From: Mycolicibacterium palauense
GTDB lineage: Bacteria; Actinomycetota; Actinomycetes; Mycobacteriales; Mycobacteriaceae
Length of the DNA: 34,886 nucleotides
Direction of reading: 5' to 3'
Assembly: GCF_002592005.1 (NCBI RefSeq)
Contig: NZ_NVQF01000066.1
Location: forward strand, 1 to 34,886
How positions within the stretch are numbered: position 1 is the stretch's first letter; each line of letters opens with the position of its first letter. A program made the position numbers and the translations under genes. The notes beneath the pieces are model-generated. The model saw only the letters and a list, made by a program, of their open reading frames with translations, ran no database searches and was not told the origin of the DNA. Shown here piece after piece: positions 30,142 through 34,886 of the stretch.

Positions 30142-30921
30142 GTGTCCAGCCGCGAAGACGGCCGTCTCGACGACGAGCTGCGCCCCATAGTCCTGACCCG
30201 TGGATTCACCTCCCACCCCGCCGGATCGGTGTTGGTGGAGTTCGGCGAGACCCGCGTCATGTGCACCGCCTCGGTCACCGAGGGGGTGCCCCGCTGGCGT
30301 AAGGGGTCCGGGCTGGGATGGCTGACCGCGGAGTACGCCATGCTGCCCGCGGCCACGCACACCCGCTCGGACCGCGAATCGGTGAAGGGCCGCCTCGGCG
30401 GGCGCACCCAGGAGATCAGCCGGCTGGTGGGCCGCTCGCTGCGGGCCTGCATCGACCTGCGGGCCCTGGGGGAGAACACCATCGCCATCGACTGCGATGT
30501 GCTGCAGGCCGACGGCGGCACCCGCACCGCCGCGATCACCGGCGCCTATGTGGCCCTGGCCGACGCGGTCACCTACCTGGGTGCGGCCGGCAAGCTGTCC
30601 GACCCGCGGCCGCTGTCGTGCGCGATCGCCGCGGTCAGTGTCGGCGTGGTCGACGGTCGCGTGCGTGTCGACCTGCCCTATGAGGAGGACTCGCGGGCCG
30701 AGGTCGACATGAACGTCGTGGCCACCGACACCGGAACCCTGGTGGAGGTCCAGGGCACCGGCGAGGGCGCCACCTTCCCGCGCTCCACTCTGGACAAACT
30801 GCTGGACGCGGCGCTGGCCGCCTGCGATCAGCTGTTCGCCCACCAGCGCACGGCCCTGGAGGCGCCCTACCCCGGCGTGCTGCCCGAGGGGCCGGCCCCG
30901 AAGAAGGCATTCGGCAACTGA
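30142..30921 (+). CDS. rph: Ribonuclease PH
   Basis: RNase PH trims tRNA 3' ends by phosphorolysis. The 259 aa equal the M. tuberculosis length (Rv1340). Visible blocks are REDGRLDDELRPI, the phosphate-binding GGRTQEISRLVGRSLRA, DCDVLQADGGTRTAAITG and EEDSRAEVDMNVV with catalytic Asp residues. The frame is open to 30103, but GTG 30142 is supported by homology and a -10 box. The TGA stop overlaps the first codon of rdgB (CTGA), as expected for translational coupling. Confidence 0.96.
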   Translation: MSSREDGRLDDELRPIVLTRGFTSHPAGSVLVEFGETRVMCTASVTEGVPRWRKGSGLGWLTAEYAMLPAATHTRSDRESVKGRLGGRTQEISRLVGRSLRACIDLRALGENTIAIDCDVLQADGGTRTAAITGAYVALADAVTYLGAAGKLSDPRPLSCAIAAVSVGVVDGRVRVDLPYEEDSRAEVDMNVVATDTGTLVEVQGTGEGATFPRSTLDKLLDAALAACDQLFAHQRTALEAPYPGVLPEGPAPKKAFGN

Positions 30922-31526
30922 CCGGGATCCTGGTCGCCAGCCGGAACCCCAAGAAGCTGGCCGAACTGCGCCGGGTCCTCGACGGTGCGGGCGTGTCTGG
31001 TCTGGAGCTGCTGTCGCTGAGCGACGTGCCGCCCTACCCGGAGGCCCCCGAAACGGGCGCGACCTTCGAGTCCAACGCCCTGGCCAAGGCCCGCGACGGG
31101 TTCCTGGCCACGGGCCTGCCGTGTGTGGCCGACGACTCCGGGCTGGCGGTGGAGGCCCTCAACGGGATGCCGGGGGTGCTCTCGGCGCGATGGTCGGGAC
31201 GGCACGGCGACGACGAGGCCAACCTGCAGCTGCTGCTGGCCCAGATGTCCGACATCCCCGACGAGCGGCGCGGCGCGGCGTTCGTGTCGGCCTGCGCACT
31301 GGTCTCCGGCGACCAGCTCGCCGACGAGCACGTGGTGCGCGGGGAGTGGCCCGGGGTGATCGCCCGCGCGCCCCGCGGCGCCGGCGGTTTCGGCTACGAC
31401 CCCATCTTCGTGCCGGACGGCTCGGACCGTTCGGCGGCCGAGCTCAGCCCGCAGGACAAGGACGCCGCCTCGCACCGCGGGCGGGCGCTGCGGCTGCTGG
31501 TCCCGGCGTTGCGCGCCCTGGTCTGA
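30918..31526 (+). CDS. rdgB: Non-canonical purine NTP pyrophosphatase (RdgB/HAM1)
   Basis: RdgB removes ITP, dITP and XTP from the nucleotide pool. From codon 30918 the protein has 202 aa (204 in M. tuberculosis, Rv1341) and starts TGILVASRNPKKLAELRRVL, containing the substrate-binding SRNPKK motif; later come ADDSGLAVEAL, GGFGYDPIF and the C-terminal SHRGRAL. No ATG, GTG or TTG is in frame before 30993, and starting there would delete the essential SRNPKK motif. CTG 30918 overlaps the rph stop (CTGA), has AAGAAGG 10 bases upstream and aligns with the usual MT.ILVASRN start, so I take it as the start. The last 133 bases are antisense to the acyltransferase gene. Confidence 0.92.
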   Translation: MTGILVASRNPKKLAELRRVLDGAGVSGLELLSLSDVPPYPEAPETGATFESNALAKARDGFLATGLPCVADDSGLAVEALNGMPGVLSARWSGRHGDDEANLQLLLAQMSDIPDERRGAAFVSACALVSGDQLADEHVVRGEWPGVIARAPRGAGGFGYDPIFVPDGSDRSAAELSPQDKDAASHRGRALRLLVPALRALV

Positions 31527-32749
31527 GCCGGGGCGGCCGCGGTCAGCCGGTGCAACAGCCAGGCCGACGGCAGGGTGATCGCCAGCGTCAGGGCCCACAG
31601 CCCGGCCGTCGAACCGGTGAACAGCGGCCAGCGCAGCACCACGCTCATCGCCACCGCCATCACCACCACGTGCAAAAGGAAGATCTCGTAGGAGATCTCA
31701 CCGAGCCACACCACGGGTCTGCTGCCCAGCAGGCGGCGGTAGCCGGGAACCCCCGCGCCCCCCGAAACCGGCCCTGAAACCGGCCCCGAAACCGGCCCCG
31801 AAACCGGCGCCAGAACCGGCGCCAGGACCAGCGGTGCCAGCACCAGGGTCGCCACCGCGGCGTACAGCGCGGCCTTGACCACCGGCTGCCACACCGCGAC
31901 CGGGCCCAGTGTGACGCCGCCGGCCAGCGGGGTGCAGGCGGCCAGAAACCCGGCCGCCGCCAGCGCCAGCACCACCCGGGGCCGGCACCTCGCGCGGTGA
32001 ACGTGCAGCACCGCCAACGCCATGCCGCCGGCGAACGGGCCCAGATGCGCCGGCAGCCACATCCCGGCCGAGTTCGGCAGCCAGTCGGTGGTCTGCAGGA
32101 CGAACAGCCACACCGGGCCGACGGCGGCCAGCCCGGCCAGCCCCGCCAGCAGCCGACCGGGGCGCCAGGCACCGCCGCAGAGCACGGTCAGCAGGCCGTA
32201 GGCCAGGGCCGGCAGCAGCGCGTAGAAGGACACCTCCACGGCCAGGCTCCACATCTGCGACAGACCCGGATGCAGGGAGGTGAGCAGATAGTCGTCGGTG
32301 TAGATCTGGGTCAGGGTCAGGTAGCGCAGCAGGCCGTGCCAGCTCTGTCCCGGATTGGGCCCCGCGGAGTGCAGAGCGTGCACGGCGTACACCGCGAAGG
32401 TCGCCAGGACCGCCACCACGTAGGCGGGCATCACCCGCCGGATCCGGTGCCGGGCGTAGCGGCGCACCGGCGGGGGAGCGCCGGCGGTGGCCGCCGCCCG
32501 CACCCAGGGCCGGAACAGCAGAAACCCCGACAGCGCGAAGAAGACCGGCACGCCGATCTCCAGCCGGGCGTAGACCGTGCCGAGAAAACCGTGCGGTAAC
32601 CGGCCCGTGGCGAAGGCCGCGTGGGTGGCGACGATCAGCAGGGCCGCCAGGGCGCGCAGACCCGTCAGCGCGTCGACCCGATCGGGGCCGGCGGCTGTGG
32701 AGTGCGGCGCGATGCGGTGTCCGGCCGCCGCGTCCGGGCCGGCGAGCAT
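31394..32749 (-). CDS. Acyltransferase-3 family membrane protein
   Basis: A 451-aa integral membrane acyltransferase (OafA/Acyl_transf_3 family), which transfers acyl groups to sugars or glycolipids. The first helix carries the family signature GLRALAALLIVATHAAF with the conserved His, followed by GVPVFFALSGFLLFRPW and MWSLAVEVSFYALLPAL. About ten hydrophobic segments are visible. Two oddities: a run of SGP-V repeats from a 12-bp tandem array (about residues 310-329), and a 45-residue polar tail that is antisense to the end of rdgB. ATG 32749 has a TAGGCT box 6 bases upstream. M. tuberculosis has an unrelated membrane protein (Rv1342c) at this place, as I recall. The acceptor is unknown. Confidence 0.9.
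   Translation of the reverse strand: MLAGPDAAAGHRIAPHSTAAGPDRVDALTGLRALAALLIVATHAAFATGRLPHGFLGTVYARLEIGVPVFFALSGFLLFRPWVRAAATAGAPPPVRRYARHRIRRVMPAYVVAVLATFAVYAVHALHSAGPNPGQSWHGLLRYLTLTQIYTDDYLLTSLHPGLSQMWSLAVEVSFYALLPALAYGLLTVLCGGAWRPGRLLAGLAGLAAVGPVWLFVLQTTDWLPNSAGMWLPAHLGPFAGGMALAVLHVHRARCRPRVVLALAAAGFLAACTPLAGGVTLGPVAVWQPVVKAALYAAVATLVLAPLVLAPVLAPVSGPVSGPVSGPVSGGAGVPGYRRLLGSRPVVWLGEISYEIFLLHVVVMAVAMSVVLRWPLFTGSTAGLWALTLAITLPSAWLLHRLTAAAPAQTRARNAGTSSRSARPRCEAASLSCGLSSAAERSEPSGTKMGS
31763..31822. repeat. 12-bp tandem repeat inside the acyltransferase gene
   Basis: Five units of CGAAACCGGCCC or variants follow each other (31763, 31775, 31787, 31799, 31811). On the coding strand they give repeats of Pro-Val-Ser-Gly or similar in a loop between membrane helices. 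Confidence 0.9.
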
Positions 32750-32755
32750 CGCCCG

Positions 32756-32761
32756 AGCCTA
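32756..32761 (-). promoter_or_regulatory. -10 box of the acyltransferase gene
   Basis: The minus strand reads TAGGCT (TANNNT), 6 bases before ATG 32749. The 100-base spacer to scoB holds nothing else that I can identify. Confidence 0.45.
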
Positions 32762-32849
32762 ACCGGAGATTCTGAAGATCCACTAAGCAAAGATCCGCAG
32801 GTGGGCGCCCCGCGAAGCCGCCGGGCCCGGCCCGCTCGACCACCGGCGG

Positions 32850-33482
32850 TCAGTCGATCCGAACCGGCGCACCCGTTCGCCGTTGCACCTGCGCGGCGTC
32901 GACGCCCGGCGCCAGTTCGACCAGCCGCAGCCCGGCGTCGTCGACGTCGAGCACGCCCAGATCGGTGATGATCCGGCTGACCACCCGCGCCCCGGTCAGC
33001 GGGAGGGTGTTCTCGTCCAGGATCTTCGGGTCGCCCCGGCGGGTGCAGTGCTCCATCAGGACGATGACCTTCTTCGCGCCGTGCACCAGGTCCATCGCCC
33101 CGCCCATCCCCTTGACGAGTTTCCCGGGCACCACCCAGTTGCTGAGGTCGCCGCGCGCACTGACCTGCATCCCACCCAGGATCGCGGCGTCGATCCGGCC
33201 CGACCGGATCATCCCGAAGCTGGCGGCCGAATCGAAGAAGCTCGCCCCGGACAGGGTCGTCACGGTCTCCTTGCCGGCGTTGATCAGGTCGGGATCCTCG
33301 TGCCCCGCGAAGGGGTAGGGGCCGAGTCCGAGGATCCCGTTCTCCGACTGCAGCACGATGTGCACGTCGTCGGGCACATGCCCGGGAACCAGGGTGGGCA
33401 GCCCGATGCCCAGGTTCACGTAGTCGCCGTCGCGGAGCTCGGCCGCGGCCCGGGCCGCCATCTGGTCGCGATCCCACGCCAT
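32850..33482 (-). CDS. scoB: 3-oxoacid CoA-transferase subunit B
   Basis: The beta subunit of succinyl-CoA:3-ketoacid CoA-transferase, which activates acetoacetate or similar ketoacids. The 210 aa contain the catalytic Glu in QSENGILGLGP and the family stretches DGDYVNLGIGLPTLV, GGMQVSARGDLSNW and KGMGGAMDLVHGAKKV. ATG 33482 overlaps the scoA stop (TGATG); GTG 33485 one codon earlier is possible. With scoA it forms the usual heteromer. M. tuberculosis scoAB lies elsewhere (Rv2503c-Rv2504c) as I remember, so this location is specific to this lineage. Confidence 0.95.
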   Translation of the reverse strand: MAWDRDQMAARAAAELRDGDYVNLGIGLPTLVPGHVPDDVHIVLQSENGILGLGPYPFAGHEDPDLINAGKETVTTLSGASFFDSAASFGMIRSGRIDAAILGGMQVSARGDLSNWVVPGKLVKGMGGAMDLVHGAKKVIVLMEHCTRRGDPKILDENTLPLTGARVVSRIITDLGVLDVDDAGLRLVELAPGVDAAQVQRRTGAPVRID

Positions 33483-34306
33483 CACGCCACCTCCGCAACA
33501 CCGTCACCGACACGGTCACCATCACCGTCACCGCCGGCGACGCTGCGGACGGTGCGCCGTTCGATGCCCTTGCCGGCGATCTGGGCGGCCGTCAGCGGGA
33601 GCACCCGATCCACGAAGATCCCGGGTAGGTGGATGGCGTCGGCGTCGAGCTCACCCGGTTCGACCAGTTCCTCCACCTCGGCCGCGGTGAATCCGGCCGC
33701 CATGGCGCACAACGGATTGAAGTTGCGTGCGGCCTTGCGGAACACCAGGTTTCCGTGCCGGTCACCCTGGTAGGCGTGGATCAGCGCGAAGTCGGGCCGC
33801 AGCGCCTCTTCGAGCACGAACGTCTGCGGCGCGCCGTCCCAGTCGAAGGTGCGGACCGGTTTCGCGGCGGAGGCCAGCGCGACCGACCCGTCCGGCGCGT
33901 ACCGGATCGGCAGCCCGCCGTCGGTGATCTGGGTACCCACCCCGCTGCGGGTGTAGAAGGCCGCGATGCCCGCGCCCCCGGCCCGCAGCCGCTCGGCGAG
34001 GGTGCCCTGCGGGTTCAGCTCGATCTCCACCTCCCCGGACAGGTACTGGCGTTCCAGCTCCTTGTTCTCCCCGACATAGGAGGCGATGAGTCGCTTGATC
34101 TGCCGGTTCTCCAACAGCAGCGAGTTGCCGACGCCGGCGATGCCGCAGTTGTTGGAGACCAGGGTGATATCGCGGCTGCCCAGGTCCGCCAGCGCGGCGA
34201 GCAGGGTGGCGGGGATACCGCAGACGCCGAAACCGCCCGTGGCCACCATGACCCCGTCGGGAATCCCGGCGACGGCCTCGGCGGCGTTGTGCACGGTCTT
34301 GTCCAT
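33482..34306 (-). CDS. scoA: 3-oxoacid CoA-transferase subunit A
   Basis: The alpha subunit of the CoA-transferase. The 274 aa start MDKTVHNAAEAVAGIPDG and contain the CoA-binding GGFGVCGIP loop, NNCGIAGVGNSLLLE and the GVGTQITDGG region. The last 20 residues (from SVAGGDGDGD) are a low-complexity acidic extension coded by a 6-bp GGTGAC-like repeat at about 33492-33536, probably unstructured. ATG 34306 has GAGGAG 6-7 bases upstream, placed inside the end of the preceding gene. The preceding gene stops 9 bases before, so all three are probably one operon. Confidence 0.95.
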   Translation of the reverse strand: MDKTVHNAAEAVAGIPDGVMVATGGFGVCGIPATLLAALADLGSRDITLVSNNCGIAGVGNSLLLENRQIKRLIASYVGENKELERQYLSGEVEIELNPQGTLAERLRAGGAGIAAFYTRSGVGTQITDGGLPIRYAPDGSVALASAAKPVRTFDWDGAPQTFVLEEALRPDFALIHAYQGDRHGNLVFRKAARNFNPLCAMAAGFTAAEVEELVEPGELDADAIHLPGIFVDRVLPLTAAQIAGKGIERRTVRSVAGGDGDGDRVGDGVAEVA

Positions 34307-34315
34307 TGAGGCTCC

Positions 34316-34886
34316 TCAGCTCAGCTTCGCGAGTTGGTCGAGAACGTGCTCGGGGGGTGCCGAGCCGGGAATAGCGGTGACGAGGACGTCGGCGTCGGGG
34401 ACCTCGGCATCGCCGGTCCAGAAGTCGTCGCCGAGGACACCCAGCGCGGGTCCGCCGGGGGTGCTCCGGATCTCCGAGTCGTGGCGGATCGCCACCGACC
34501 AGTCGAAATGGGACACCACATTGGTCAGCGCGGAGTAGGTTTCCAGCCGCTCGGGCTCTCCGTCCACACCCTGCCCGCGGGCGTCGGCCAGGACGAGGGC
34601 CACGGGCACCCCGCCGAGGTGGCCCAGCCACTCGGCGACGTACATCGATGCGCTGTCGGCGCGGTCGGCGTCCACGGAATCGAGTGCCGTGCCGGCGATC
34701 TCGTGCGACCACCGCAGCCAGAGTGCCGGGGAGGGCACGCTGAGCACCAGCTGGCGCCGCGACGTCGTCGCCAGTGTCGCGAGGGTATCCAGGGTGGCCG
34801 CCAGCAGATCCGGCTCGGCGAGCAGGGTCTTCAGCGCATACCCGGTGCGGCTGCGGGCGCCCATCGCCGCGAGCACCTCCGGCCGC
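34316..34886 (-). CDS. Partial gene of unknown function upstream of scoA
   Basis: At least 189 codons run from the right edge to TGA at 34318-34316; the frame has no stop at the edge, so the true start is probably outside, although GTG 34876 or ATG 34864 could serve. The visible protein has alternating helices and strands with LVLSVPSPALWLRWSHE, GGVPVALVLADARG and NVVSHFDWSVAIRHDSEI. This could be the C-terminal half of a TIM-barrel-like enzyme (the layout is somewhat like cobalamin-independent methionine synthase or uroporphyrinogen decarboxylase relatives), but I do not recognise a family. Tight spacing to scoA suggests a role near ketoacid CoA metabolism. Confidence 0.7.
   Translation of the reverse strand, partial: RPEVLAAMGARSRTGYALKTLLAEPDLLAATLDTLATLATTSRRQLVLSVPSPALWLRWSHEIAGTALDSVDADRADSASMYVAEWLGHLGGVPVALVLADARGQGVDGEPERLETYSALTNVVSHFDWSVAIRHDSEIRSTPGGPALGVLGDDFWTGDAEVPDADVLVTAIPGSAPPEHVLDQLAKLS

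Noticed and set aside
30993..31526. rdgB starting at GTG 30993
   Set aside because: It would remove the N-terminal strand and the SRNPKK substrate motif, which the enzyme needs.

Overview
The window looks like the chromosome of a fast-growing mycobacterium (Mycolicibacterium type). It is about 70% GC, uses GTG and TTG starts freely, and carries many TANNNT -10 boxes 6-8 bases before start codons, the pattern of leaderless mycobacterial mRNAs. Its gene order follows, from memory, the M. tuberculosis block Rv1317c to Rv1341, with lineage-specific inserts.

Region by region. 1-1665: the tail of a foreign, possibly transposase, gene abuts the first 15 codons of ogt, so ogt is broken next to an intact ada-alkA fusion gene. 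1962-4608: a membrane class III nucleotidyl cyclase stands divergent from nucS (mismatch repair endonuclease) and a small Zn-ribbon protein. 4618-7767: methylmalonyl-CoA epimerase, thiolase fadA4, a DUF3817 membrane protein and a redox-inactive thioredoxin/TPR protein. 7784-11600: an accessory island with a P450 and SnoaL-like operon, a divergent GAF-LuxR regulator and a lipoprotein. 11657-18848: the alpha-glucan genes glgE-glgB and divergent glgP. 18864-23840: a lipoprotein zinc metalloprotease, dinG and pncB. 23907-27666: clpS, a DUF2017 protein, a DmpA-like hydrolase, and the mec-cysO-cysM cysteine pathway. 27657-31526: rhomboid protease, murI, the Rv1339-type phosphodiesterase, rph and rdgB. 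31394-34886: an acyltransferase that overlaps rdgB antisense, then scoAB preceded by an unrecognised partial gene.

How genes work together: AlkA, NucS, DinG and RdgB serve genome and nucleotide-pool integrity. GlgE, GlgB and GlgP build and degrade branched glucan. Mec, CysO and CysM make cysteine from O-phosphoserine on a carrier protein. The cyclase and the Rv1339-type enzyme could make and destroy cAMP.

I found no clear new defence or biosynthetic system, RNA gene or CRISPR array. The most notable observations are the truncated ogt with a mobile-element-like junction, a DNA-damage-type promoter that relocates the alkA start, an apparent CTG start for rdgB, a perfect 17-bp inverted repeat upstream of rph, and many short in-frame tandem repeats at gene ends and in linkers.
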